A program made the position numbers and the translations under genes. Under the pieces are notes generated by a model, which was not told the origin of the DNA, did no database searches, and worked only from the letters and a program-made list of their open reading frames with translations. From NCBI GenBank assembly GCA_036362985.1, contig JAYGXS010000005.1, forward strand, positions 55,683,592 to 55,747,591: DNA of 64,000 bases, written 5' to 3'. This document shows positions 54,025 through 64,000 of the stretch, in pieces (position 1 is the first letter of the stretch; each line of letters opens with the position of its first letter). This DNA is from Ligula intestinalis (Eukaryota; Platyhelminthes; Cestoda; Diphyllobothriidea; Diphyllobothriidae).

Positions 54025-54189
54025 AAAACAGTTACTAGGGCTGGGGGCTTAGAAACTGCTGAGGGCGGAGATTCACGTTCTAGCGGTGCTTTCCCACCAG
54101 GTTCATCAATGAGATTGCGATCATCGAAAGAACTAGCGCCCTTAGTATCCACGTTATGCAAAGGTAGACACGACTGCGATGCAGTTGTC

Positions 54190-54440
54190 GCAAGTTGTGA
54201 TGTCGACAAACAGAAGGTTCCGCCAAAGTGGACAGAAGTTTACCGCCGGAAAATAGACAGTACACTGGTGGAGTTATGCACGCCGAGTCAGTACGCCGAA
54301 TTGTGTTCCGCCTTGCCTGCGGAAGTGGGCCGTTGTCAAAGTGCAGGGGAGTTTGTCACGTGCGATTAGATAGCAGGCGTGACAAAGGCAGACAGCGTGA
54401 GTCAACACAGCGGCAGGCTTCCACACAATGGACAACTGGA
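54190..54440 (+). repeat. R6 repeat, internally deleted copy
   Basis: ACAAACAGAAGGTTCCGCC, ATGCACGCCGAGTCAGTACG, GGGGAGTTTGTCACGTGCGA, GGCGTGACAAAGG. Lacks the middle of the copy at 38950-39350. Confidence 0.6.
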
Positions 54441-54676
54441 GGGCAAGTATATGTCCGAACGGCTATTATACGGGGACGAAGGATTTTGTAAAACGTAGTA
54501 GGGTATTCCTTTTGCTTTAAACAGTTCTGTAGAAATTCAATTCGTATGTTTTCTTTCGTTATTCGTCATCGTAGTTTTAAAAGTCTTTCCAAAGACTTGA
54601 TGGTGTCCAAAGGGAGGTGCTGCTTCAGAAATTTGAATCATCGTTGCCCAGGTACAAATTTGAAGACAGCGTATGT

Positions 54677-54724
54677 AGCAGAATTTAATGGCACCATAAA
54701 TTTCGCGAGCACTCATCAGCCGCT
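54677..54724 (-). ncRNA. Canonical type I hammerhead ribozyme (PLE-C copy A)
   Basis: Minus strand: stem I AGCGG/CUGCU (54720-54724 with 54677-54681), core CUGAUGA (54713-54719), stem II GUG/CGC, GAAA (54701-54704). Stem III is AUUU/AAAU plus AUG/CAU with one bulged U, the triplet AUU ends at 54682, and all core residues are present. Predicted to cleave just before stem I strand 3'. Confidence 0.75.
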
Positions 54725-54947
54725 TCCGCTCGCTGCATGAACAGAATAATGAATGATAAATTACAGAATTGAATTCATACAGAAAAATCGATCCAAAACA
54801 TCAAGGTCACTTGAGTTAGCCAAGAGGCAATCAATAAAGTAGGAATTCAAACATTGTGGGCAGCAAAAAAAAACGCAGTAAACTTTCAAAGGCAAAAGCA
54901 TCTAAGGCAAAAATGTGGGATGGGGGTGGGTAAACAAGGAGCCGGTG

Positions 54948-57003
54948 CTACCACGGCAGGGTTAGGTTCACCACATGCTCCAGTTGTTTACATAGGTCAG
55001 GTTTAAACCGCCTTATGTATGCTGCCTCCAGGTAGCGTAAGATAGGAGTTGTTCGTGCCCGAACAAGTACTCGGAAGGATGTTTTAGGGTCAACAGAATG
55101 ACCCGTATCCAATAGGTGTTCAGTGATAGAAGAACGGGGAGTCCTATTCTCCTGTCTTAATAACCAACTCGGCAAGTGCTCTTTTGCTCTGGCTGCCAAT
55201 TGCCGTTGTGTTCGTCCTATGTACTTGCATCCGCAAGTGCATGTAAATTGGTAAACAACATTAGAAGTGGCGTACAACGGCAAGGCATCCTTCGCAGTTG
55301 GAATAGGAAGGGTCTTCACCGAGTTGCAAAATACAAGCTCAACTGCAAAATACGTCCTTTCAATGGTATTGCGTAAACGTCGCATGATGTTGTTTAAGGT
55401 GTTGTCTCCCTTAAATGGCAAGGAAATGAAAACAGGCTTTTTCGGAGCTGATTGTTCTATAACCTTTTGCCGTAAGGGTTTGCTATTCTTTTCAATAAAG
55501 TGAGCTGGATAACCACGTTTGAGAAGAGTTTCCTTGAGGCTTGCAATTTCTGCATCCAGTGTATCCATTGAGCAGATTTTGCTTGTCCTCTGGAAGAGGG
55601 TGCAAACTAAGTTACGTTTCCATTGTAAGGGGAAAAAACTTAGGTGATGCAAATACTGCCCTCTCCATGTATTCTTATGGAAAACTCTTCGCGTTATAGA
55701 GCCATCTTTCTGCCTAGTCATGTGAACGTCTAAGAAAGAAAACTGGTTTCCACGTTCCACTTCTATCGTAAATTTCATTTTTGGATGTAAACTGTTCATT
55801 GTTAACAGTAGTTTCTTAGCTTCCTTTATGTTTTTAACAATTGCAAAGATGTCATCCACATATCTTCTTTAGAGTGTTGTACTTTTCAATGTGGAAGTTA
55901 CTTTTTCTTCGAGGTGACCCATAAATATATCTGCAAAGGTAGGACCAAGAGGACTACCCATTGCCACTCCGTCAACTTGTCTATACAGTTGGCCATTAAA
56001 TAGGAACTGAACATTCTTTGTGCATAATTTTAATGACTCTCGTAATAGGTCAGGGGGCAGGCGAGTTTCAGAAGCATATGCACAAATGATATCAATTGTT
56101 TCATCCAGGGGCACGTTGGTAAATAGTGACTCAACGTCCAAAGATATCATATATCTGCCTGCAATATTTTGATGGCTAATTTCATCGACAAATTGGAAAC
56201 TGTCTCTCAGCGTATACGTAGAGAATCTATTGCGAATTGGTTCTAGTTCTTTTACTAGACAACGCGCTAGTCTGTGAAATGGTGAATTGGACATGGAAAT
56301 GATAGGTCGTAAAGGGATATCCTTTTTGTGAGTTTAAGGTAATCCATATAGTCGCGGAATATAGGAACCCTTGGGTTTTAAATATAGTACTGTTTTGGTG
56401 TCTTACAAATCATTATTCATCAAAAGCTTGATGGTATTCCAGGCGGAATCTTCCAATGCCTTGGTTTCCTCTTTTCCTTGTGATTCTAGACGAAATTTGC
56501 TAGAATAATTTAGGAATTTTCCATTTTCTTTACATAATCCTTGGGATTGAGGAGGACAACACCATTCCCTTTGTCAGGTTTAGAAATTACTATTTTTTGT
56601 AGTGTTTCCGAGCAGATAGAGCAATTAGATGTTCCTTGGTTATAAGTGAGCGTTCTGTTATTGGCGTTCAACGATATTGGAAAGCAATATCAACAAATTT
56701 AGCTTTAAGCCAACCCAATTCGTCTTTGGATCTTGGTTTAAGGTCAGTGAGTTGGGAGTTAAGGTCCTCGAATTGTGCTTCCACTTCAACTGCATTAATT
56801 CGTTTGGGTGGAACGCGAAAATCAAGTCCCAAAGAAAGTGCCTCTGTTTGAAGTTTGTTAAGTTTAATATCAGATAGATTCACGATAAGTTCATCTGTGT
56901 TTGAGGGGAAAATGTCTTCTGTAGGTTTCTTACAAAGTGATTTCATTAACTTAAGACGGTATGATTCTCTAGTCTTATTTTGTATGAAGTAAGCATGTTT
57001 CAA
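54948..57003 (-). pseudogene. PLE-C RT plus GIY-YIG protein, few lesions
   Basis: In order on the minus strand: the N-terminal PLE domain (56668-57003, FRVPPKRINAVEVEAQFEDL); PDKGNGVVLLNPKDY; IPRLYGLP...THKKDIPLRPI; ISLDVESLFTNVPLDET (RT block A); GVAMGSPLGPTFADIFMGHL (block B); RYVDDIFAIV (YVDD, at 55860); FSFLDVHM. The GIY-YIG part starts VVYQFTCTCGCKYIGRTQRQ, about 200 residues after YVDD. Lesions seen: stops near 56668, 56401, 56334-56336 and 55869-55871, and one-base deletions near 56593 (in an A run) and 56518. The final 303-codon stretch (54948-55859) is open and ends NLTLPW. Confidence 0.85.
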
Positions 57004-57039
57004 AAATAAAGACCAGCAGTAGAAACTTATCTTGTCCAG

Positions 57040-57105
57040 AATATGGTTCGTCTGATGCAGTTGTTAGATGACAACAAATCTCGCTTGCACCAGACGAACC
57101 ATATT
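57040..57105. repeat. Perfect 15-base inverted repeat (hairpin)
   Basis: AATATGGTTCGTCTG at 57040-57054 pairs with CAGACGAACCATATT at 57091-57105; a further TGCA/TGCA extends it after one mismatch. Lies just outside the 5' side of PLE-C copy A. Function unknown. Confidence 0.85.
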
Positions 57106-60100
57106 TGATGACAGATTCCTTCACTCCGCAGACTGAAGTAAATGTGTGTTTTTTTAAACTAAGTGACGTTTATAGCTCATAGTGGGGGAAACGTGTAGTC
57201 GGTAAACCCAGTTGCCATATTTCGGCGATTTGTCGGCAACAGTAGCTTATGTAGCCCCACTGATTAATCCCTACAACCTGCATGTTTTCCTACGAAAACG
57301 TGGGTAATCGGGTTTTATGAGCGGGGAATTAGGACACGCAGTGGAATATACTTTAATAAATGCTTTATGCATTTTTATTTTACTGTATTTAGAAGTCTTG
57401 TTGATGTAAATCTGTAGTTTTTCCTAATCTTTATTATCATTTAACTTATTGCGGAAAAACCCGATTATCAAATTGCAGGTTTCTTGAACTTCCCAAAAAA
57501 TAAAAAAGCGGTCAGAAGGTCGTCTACTTTAACTTACCTGAGGTCCAACTTACCGTTCTGCAGTTAAATAAGTATAGTCCGCAGCGCGAAGCGACGCGCA
57601 CACCTTCAATTTAAACGCGGAACAACCTGCTCCCAGCGGCCGCAGGAAGCAATTTCGACTACATTTTTTTCACTTTACACTTACTTCTTATAATTTCCTT
57701 CTCTGCCTATCCTATTTCCCCACCCCTGAAAACCCTATAACCACCGTTTCTGCAGGACAAAATGCTGGGACTAGGGGCACATGAGTGGGGCTACATAAGC
57801 TACTTTTGTCGATTTGCTTTTCTTGGAAAATGCGAACGCGAGCGAAAAATGATCAAAAACGTTTAGAGTTCTCTGCAAGCTGGCGTTTGCATGCCAACGC
57901 TACTCCGATAAATGCCATCAGGTATAGTTAACACCATTTCACTTTTACATGTATAAACCTCAAACGGCCGACAAACTGGGTGAAAATATTGATTATCGAT
58001 TAGGCGAGCAACGCATAACCTTGCGCACTCACAGTGGATCACAGTCTTCCTGCCGTCGTGAAACATGCCGTTTTATTGAGAAAAACTACCTGGAAAAACC
58101 TAGCGGCGAATAGCGAATTCGCATTTCACAATTCCAAACCTATGTAGCGCCCTCTTACTCTAAGCCATGCTTTGCTCACATGCCTGTGGGGCATGACCCG
58201 AGTGTCTAACTTTCGTGCCTACCAGTCCGTGCGGGCTAGACGATGCCAAACCTCAGATTAATGTCACGGACGTGTCTGGCCAACTGGCCAACCACTTCCT
58301 AAGGCCAAGTCACGAAAGGACCTTAAAGTTGTAACTACTTATTCTCAGACACTCCCGGAGCAGGTGACCTACTGCTTGTTGCAGACCTCCAGGCCCGGCG
58401 ATTACACCCCACTCATGGCTGGAGTGCACTCGTCTGGGAGTCACTTATTCATTACTTTTATTCTACTCATTCAACACCTCATTAAAATTTCCATAACACT
58501 CTGGCCTTCCACACCTTCTATTATCCATTAGTTTATGACCCTTGGGGTACGTTCTCTCTTCTGTTATGCGGCCGGACTACTTCTTATCCCTCAACTACGT
58601 AGATCACTGTTCATCTGCTATTCTTATTTTGTAAGAGCCTCTTCATCCATCCTTACCCGAAAGTAAAACAATATGAATAAAGGACCATCACCTAGCTCAG
58701 GCACCGTAACGGCATGGGACAGTCGAGAATCAGCCGGAAAACTCAAGCACTTCCGCCGAATCCTCTAAAATGAAATCCCACTTGCTGGAATTGACATGCG
58801 CGTTCAGCATCTTTTTACTGTTGAAGCAGTGTTTGTAACAACAACAATATTGTTAGCAGATCAAGGTAGAGTTTGGAATAAGGCCTATTCCCTGCTATTG
58901 TTGCTTCTTATTCTATCAGACCAGAAAGATATAAACAAAAGCATTCGTGATATGGAGATTTTTCGCTGGAAGAGTACGCATAGCAGCTTACTAGAAAGGT
59001 AGAGCGGAGAGCCTTAAAACATGAAATTACCCGAAAAGAGCGCAAGTGTAAAACCCACCGAAGAACCCTTTTCAAAATTCGCAAAACAATTTCAATGTCT
59101 GGATGGACTTGCTCGGATAACGGCGCATCGAATATGAGTTTAAATTATACGCTGTAGTATGCCCCGCTACCTCAATAAATATCCAGTTAAAGCTATGCAA
59201 GTTTCACTTATTTTCAATAAGACAAAAAATAAACCATGTTTTCAGAAGAAAAATCAACAAAACTAACCGTTTTTCTATAAGTTTGTACAAAAGAATGTTT
59301 TTTGATTCATAGTGTTTTAACTACAGGATATATTTATAAGTCAATACTTCATAGGCTGCAGATTTAGGAAAATCGTTCTGTGGTGATGTATAGCTACTTG
59401 TTTTAAACGTGTTTATAAAACCGCGTTCAATTTATTTTCCTACTACAAGGCCTTATTGTTCTTCCTATTAGCTTTAAGGAAGTAGAAATAAGTAGATAAA
59501 GAAAACATACAAGGGGACAGTCCCAAATGAGTTTGAATGACATTTAACATAGGTTAATGACGTCGCCTGTTAAATATGAGATTTAGGGAAGGCTTGCTTT
59601 CCTTTAAAGTCACCGATAAACATGACTTCTCATCATTTGAAGACATCTTTCTGTGGGTCATGAAACCGTAAGACATACTTGCAGGTTGAATTTCTCCATG
59701 TCGGAAGGTCCTTGCTTTTAATGTTCTTCTCGGGTTGGATGACTGCATGTGCAAGGAGCTCAAGAATTCTGGACAATAGTTAACGTTATTTAGAGAACGT
59801 CTGCTACCAGGCTTGGACACATTTATTTTTATTTTTATGGCGTGAACAATATTCTATGGAGCTATAAAGTGGCACGTGTTTTATGTGCCGACTCCTGGGA
59901 GTAATAACTTTGACTTATGTGCTGCTGTTGTATCGTTTCTTAATTTTATCCCCTGGAGTGCTTTAATTCAGACACGTAAAATCCAAACAGCCAGTTAACT
60001 TGGCGTGCAGCCTTAGAAAACAGTATGTTGTAGCAAAAAATCCGCGTATTATATGCAGTAAGCTGTGGTCAAATATATTTTTCTCAGTGGTTTTAACGCA

Positions 60101-60394
60101 TTTTCGTAATTGTAGATTGAAATTATAATTATACCCAAATGGCATAAGTAGAAAATTTGAACGAAATAACAGTTTCCCTTTTGAACTATAGCCTACAGAA
60201 CTTAAAGAAATAGCATAGGTGGAAAAATCTCCTCCCCGGGATAAATTTGCCCGTTCACGTTTTTTATGCGTGGGTTACGAAACCAGCGGTTTCGTCTGGT
60301 AGCTCAGAACAGTTTGACGGTAGCTGAGGGCTTGACGGTGTGGTTTCGCTTAAGGTGGAAGTGTTTGAATTGGGTTCCGTAGCTCGAAGTTCTA
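57106..60394. other. 3.3 kb without recognisable gene or repeat
   Basis: The longest gene-free stretch. AT-rich, with a GC-richer patch at 58190-58460 whose right side (CACTCTGGCCTTCCACACC near 58497) resembles a fragment of R0. No RNA gene recognised. Confidence 0.4.
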
Positions 60395-60432
60395 AGCAAA
60401 ATTACTGCTTTCGATAAATTCTCATTTGACCA
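60395..60432 (-). ncRNA. Hammerhead motif (PLE-A type), core mutated
   Basis: Minus strand CAAATGA (60422-60428), GAATTTATC, intact GAAA (60409-60412), stem III AGCA/UGCU. Stem I not convincing. Confidence 0.45.
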
Positions 60433-60990
60433 TTACGTTCATATGGGAACGAAGTCAGAGGTAGACGTGCGTAGCCAATTGTCTTCGCCATGTCATGCAA
60501 ATGAGTTATGGGATAGGGGGGGGAGGCGTTGGGTTTCGATAAGTGACGGCTCTAGGGGGAGGGGGGAAGTAGGAGAGAACGCGCGGAAAAGTGCATGCAG
60601 TTAAGTGGCCTTTGGCCACGCCAAGCACAAAGTTTGCAGGAGGTTCTTTTGTGTGCACAAGACCGGCTTCCTCAACCTGATAGCGGTTGCTTCTGCTGAT
60701 GCTAGCAGACGCTGACCCAGGGTCAGTGATCCCAAGTCCGTGTCTGGCATGGCCAACGGTCACTTAACTGGATGCACTTTTTCGCGTCTTCTCACCCTCT
60801 TCCACCTCTCCCCCCCTGGACCACCTCTGAATAACCTTCCGCGCAGTGTAACCAGCCCTCACTTATTGACCGTCAACCCCGCCCCCCCACCCCATTACCC
60901 ATGACGAGCATAATTGGCCGCATATTTACATTTGACCCCGTTCCCATATGAAAATGTATTGACAGCTTACGTATACTGCCCTTCTGAATT
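60395..60990. mobile_element. PLE-A terminal repeats, inverted pair with partial 3' region between
   Basis: Left arm about 60395-60620 (minus) and right arm about 60760-60990 (plus) are mutual inverse copies: hammerhead side, a TCATATGGGAACG or CGTTCCCATATGA block, the G/C-rich block, and GTGCATGCAGTTAAGTGGCC against GGTCACTTAACTGGATGCAC. The middle (60620-60760) keeps GCAGGAGGTTCTTTTGTGTG, also at 27715. Confidence 0.65.
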
Positions 60991-61149
60991 CTCTGATTGG
61001 AATTTTTGCAGCTTTAAAATTATTGCTGTTTTGAAAAAACAAATTTCAAATGATTTAGAGTTTAACTTTCCTTTCTTGTCCACCACTTTCAGTGAAACCC
61101 GTACGGCTGGCCAACATACAACTCTGTTGCCAATAGAGGTAAATAGGCG

Positions 61150-61390
61150 ATTTCCAGGAAGCAGTTCAGAAGAAGGAGATGCGACCACTGGAACACGAGT
61201 TTTATTGTCCTGACATTTTGGATTCCATCGGGAATCCTTAATAATAGGTAATGGTACAATATTCTGAGTCATGCGCAGATAAGGGCGAAACATGCACAGA
61301 TTGCACGGTATTTATAGTCCGTAGCGGTCATCCACGTACGTACTGTAATGATCCACTCCTGTAGCCAACACTTGGGTCTTAATTAGTGCA
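61150..61390 (-). mobile_element. PLE-E terminal repeat, copy 2
   Basis: GAAGAAGGAGATGCGACCACTGG, the hammerhead-like block, CATGCGCAGATAAGGGCGAA, CAGATTGCACGGTATTTATA, GGTCTTAATTAGT; parallels 21940-22195. It directly precedes the PLE-A coding remnant, in the position of its 3' end. Confidence 0.6.
61209..61241 (-). ncRNA. Degenerate minimal hammerhead (PLE-E, copy 2)
   Basis: Stem II GGATTCC/GGAATCC with loop CGAT, followed by AAAATGTCAGG in place of GAAACGTCAGG. Core side ATTAA. Confidence 0.4.
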
Positions 61391-61394
61391 CGAA

Positions 61395-62165
61395 TTAATC
61401 TTAAGTAGCTAAAGGGCACTTTGTGGATAACTCAGGAAGCCTCTTGGGCCTCCACGCGATGGTTTGAGTCTACCATGTGCGCTAAAATAGAACTATTTAT
61501 GCCCTTTACTTGGTCCTTCTCTAACCATGCCGGAACGTGTTCTCGTACTCCTTTGGACCGAGGCCGACTCGTGCAACCAATATTTTCTATCCCACAGTAG
61601 CAGGTGAGTGAATAGATGCACATAGGGGTGGACTGGGTTGGCAGTTTGCCCTTTATCTCTCCGTATAGGATGGGTGTAGTTGAGAACAGTATATGGGCGT
61701 TGGATGCTGGAAAGGTTTTCGATACAGCTTGGCGCGGTCCCTCAAAATGGGACTCTGCTGAAGATCCTTTTCTCTGTTGTTAGCACCGATGGCTTCGGAG
61801 GTCTTTAAGCCAGGCTCTTGGCAATAAATCAACTACGATATCCATTCCGACGAAAAACGCCCTCTACAATCATAATCTCTTCTTCGATGCTATCGGCGAA
61901 CAAATCCTTCCCGCCCTTTGTGTCCAACATCTTACTTTAGTACGTTTGAAGTGTAACGGTACAAACCTGGGTACATTGCTCGGCCTACGTACACCCTACG
62001 TCGAATATCTCCATCAGACCCTTTACTCAAACGTACATAGAGAACATAGAACGATCCGGACTACTCTTTTTCAAGTGTAAATTTTGTGGACGTACGTGCA
62101 TGAGTTACGGTATGAAGAAGAGCTGAAATGTTGGTCTGCTTAGATGCAACCATATTTGGTATTTA
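61395..62165 (-). pseudogene. PLE-A RT/GIY-YIG remnant, heavily decayed
   Basis: The frame at 61432-61623 reads MCIYSLTCYCG, then ENIG where YIG is expected, VREHVPAWLEKDQVKGINSS and HMVDSNHRVEAQEAS, aligning with PLE-A at 19920-20125. Upstream DNA to 62165 follows PLE-A to about 20730 with many changes and no open frame. Confidence 0.7.
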
Positions 62166-62283
62166 TCTGAGTGCAGCAGCCAGCCTTATCGATAATTCGG
62201 TTAGCCTAGCAGCTATTTTCATTCTTGTGGTAGAAGCGCCAAAATCTCCCTGTTTTTTATGGTTTCACCGGTGAATGTTGTTC

Positions 62284-62420
62284 TATCGCAATGTGTTAAG
62301 GCTTCTAAGGTTGAACCCTAACGGCTGCGGTCTTCCAGGCCCGGCTCCTTAGGAGATGAGAGAACAGGGTAAACAGAGGCGTCAACGGCCTTATTTACGA
62401 CGCCAGAAATCATTCGGCCT
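62284..62420 (-). repeat. R0 foldback-family repeat fragment
   Basis: TATCGCAATGTGTTAAGG terminus, GGTTGAACCCTAACGGCTGC, GGTCTTCCAGGCCCGGCTCC; like 43767-43840. Confidence 0.5.
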
Positions 62421-63060
62421 TCCTGAATTTAAACATTTTTACATAACGTAGAAACACATATATGTTAGGAGGAACTTACAATAGGAGAAAGTGATCGACG
62501 TTTCTTACCAAACCATCATCTGCAGAATATTGCTCTCCGTTTGCATTATATTAATTGGCAAAATTGTATAATCAGATTCTAATATTTGCTCGAAGGCTTA
62601 TCAGCTTAAAATAGATTCGCCTTTGCTTTAAGGACAAAAAACGTTGTAATATCAGAAGAATCCATAAGTAAATGTGACTTGATTTGAAAGCTGCCAGACA
62701 ATTAAAGTTTACCATAGAATTTTTCGTTAATTTACCTTTTGGAACCCTGCAGTTGAATTCTGCAGCCGATCGATTTTTCAATAACTACCTCCACTTTCTC
62801 AGTCATTAGTCTCAGAAAAATATGATATTCATAGGCATTTCACTTAAATTTTCTGTTGATACACATATTAATTTTAACTTCTGTAACTTATCTAATTTAT
62901 TATTTTGATTTTGAACAAACCGGCTTTTACAGCTTTTTTACCGCTCATAGCAAAAACAAATAACCCCTGAGAAGCATCGGATTTCACTCAACGGAGTTTT
63001 ACAATAGCCCCATCACATTCAGCAAAGACAGGTAAACAAATTAAAATTGATGGCGTAGAC
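62421..63060. other. No recognisable content
   Basis: AT-rich, nothing supported. Confidence 0.3.
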
Positions 63061-63063
63061 GAA

Positions 63064-63113
63064 GGAGACTAGAATGGCCGTTTCTGGCTTATTAGCCGTC
63101 ATCAGTCAGTCTC
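63064..63113 (-). ncRNA. Hammerhead-like motif with intact core blocks (family F)
   Basis: Minus strand: GAGACUGA then CUGAUGA, stem II GGCU/AGCC with loop AAUA, AGAAAC, GGCCAUUC, and AGUCUC able to pair with GAGACU (six pairs). Stem III is minimal. Directly upstream on the minus strand lies GGTTCAAGCC, which looks like a B-box, at 63127-63142, but no tRNA fold was found. Confidence 0.5.
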
Positions 63114-63160
63114 ACATGGTGCACCACCCGAGGCTTGAACCCGCGACCTGCTTTTCAAAA

Positions 63161-64000
63161 GTGCAAAGGCAAGGCAGAACGGGACGATTGAGTTCTGTTG
63201 GCGATTGGTGAGCATTTATCAACGAACGACACGTAAGCCTATCCATCCCATTTTTGTCGCCTTATCGATTTTCGATTGTTTACCCATATTAAATCTCCGG
63301 GGGGGGTGGACCCTCGACGACAACACGGAACTCCTGTTTTACTCCCTATAATTGGACCAAATGAACGCACCTCAAACACAGCACGACAAGAATAGGAGTA
63401 CGTAGGATCTTTTTTACATATATGATAACACGTACCTGGACACAGTGGTGTTAATGCGATTTTGAAGCAAATTCAGTAGACAGTAACTTCAAACTTGTTT
63501 GAAGGAAAATCAATATGCGTTCAAAATGACGGTCCACTGAGAATATATGCCGAGGTTTTCTATAAATACCGGTGCTTGTCCTTTTATCGAAGTAAATGTA
63601 GGCATGGATTATTGTCGATAGGGTTGTAATTAAAAAGCATTTTTCTAATGGCCAGTTAAGCCCATTTTCTTGTGTGATTGGCTATTATTATGACAGTTAC
63701 TGACGTGAAATTCGTAGAGACAAAAACCTCCTGCCTTGACAGAGGGATCCAGCTCTCTGAAAGTTAGTAAGTTAACACTCGTTTGTACAGTTAACCCACT
63801 GAATCACTGACAGACCTCGATGTACCCATTTTCGGCCAAAAAAGCACTACAACTTCAATTGGGCTGCCATAATTTGTTCGAACCTTTCCATTAGACTTCG
63901 TCTTTGCCCTATGGACCTTAAGCTAGCTTGATTGGATCTTTTTAGTCAGCTTATCTGATGGAAATGGTTGGAAGTGACTGCTATTAAATGCTTGCATAAA
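63161..64000. other. No recognisable content
   Basis: Nothing supported to the end of the window. Confidence 0.3.

Larger units (their letters stand above)
54625..57003 (-). mobile_element. Penelope-like element PLE-C, most complete copy
   Basis: About 2.4 kb on the minus strand: N-terminal PLE region, RT, GIY-YIG endonuclease, 3' UTR, and a canonical hammerhead near the end (54677-54724). Two further copies of the 3' part lie at 25176-25700 and 48818-49675. Confidence 0.85.

Noticed and set aside
63127..63142. Possible tRNA gene (B-box-like GGTTCAAGCC)
   Set aside because: No acceptor stem, anticodon arm or A-box could be found at the right distance.

Overview
This 64 kb window is eukaryotic nuclear DNA made almost entirely of decayed mobile elements and their terminal repeats. 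I found no host protein gene, rRNA or tRNA that I can support. Long intact reading frames are absent, several retroelement lineages are layered together, AATAAA signals sit in the repeats, and there are three assembly gaps (11301-11310, 24131-24230, 52597-52606). The Penelope-like elements (PLEs), their hammerhead-type terminal motifs and the LINE style suggest an animal, most plausibly a parasitic flatworm (tapeworm or fluke). That assignment is inference from repeat style only.

Coding remnants. (1) PLEs with reverse transcriptase (RT) and GIY-YIG endonuclease, in at least four families that I label A to D. PLE-A lies at 19580-21406(-), with a decayed copy at 61395-62165(-). PLE-B is at 35083-35970(-). 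PLE-C has copies at 54625-57003(-), 25176-25700(-) and 48818-49675(+). PLE-D has C-terminal pieces at 8330, 31630-32190 and 51950-52180. Further ends without coding sequence are labelled E, F or unassigned. (2) A non-LTR retrotransposon (LINE) with a YADD RT, in three 5'-truncated copies (10010-11143+, 36185-37160-, 51430-51920-), plus two fragments of another LINE C-terminus (22725-23153-). (3) An internally deleted pogo/Tigger DNA transposon at 15284-16015 that keeps the transposase C-terminus with a PCNA-binding motif. (4) A hAT-like transposon end near 47577.

Non-coding structure. More than twenty candidate hammerhead ribozyme motifs are scattered over both strands, nearly all in PLE ends. 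Most are the minimal form with almost no stem III. PLE-C instead carries a full three-stem version whose stems covary between its three copies. PLE ends repeatedly occur as head-to-head inverted pairs (2241-2535, 2827-3350, 31630-32190, 35083-35970, 45680-45815, 60395-60990). Independent foldback elements lie at 11475-12020, 12220-13339 and 13911-14923. A high-copy family, R0, carries an AATAAA signal and a terminal GATCGCAG/CTGCGATA hairpin. It occurs about ten times, twice as about 0.9-1 kb inverted dimers.

Other interspersed repeats (labels R1, R3-R7, R10-R12 are mine) fill much of the rest. Stretches with no recognisable content are listed as such. All family names, alignments and boundaries come from reading the sequence by eye and are approximate to about 10-30 bases unless exact motif positions are given.
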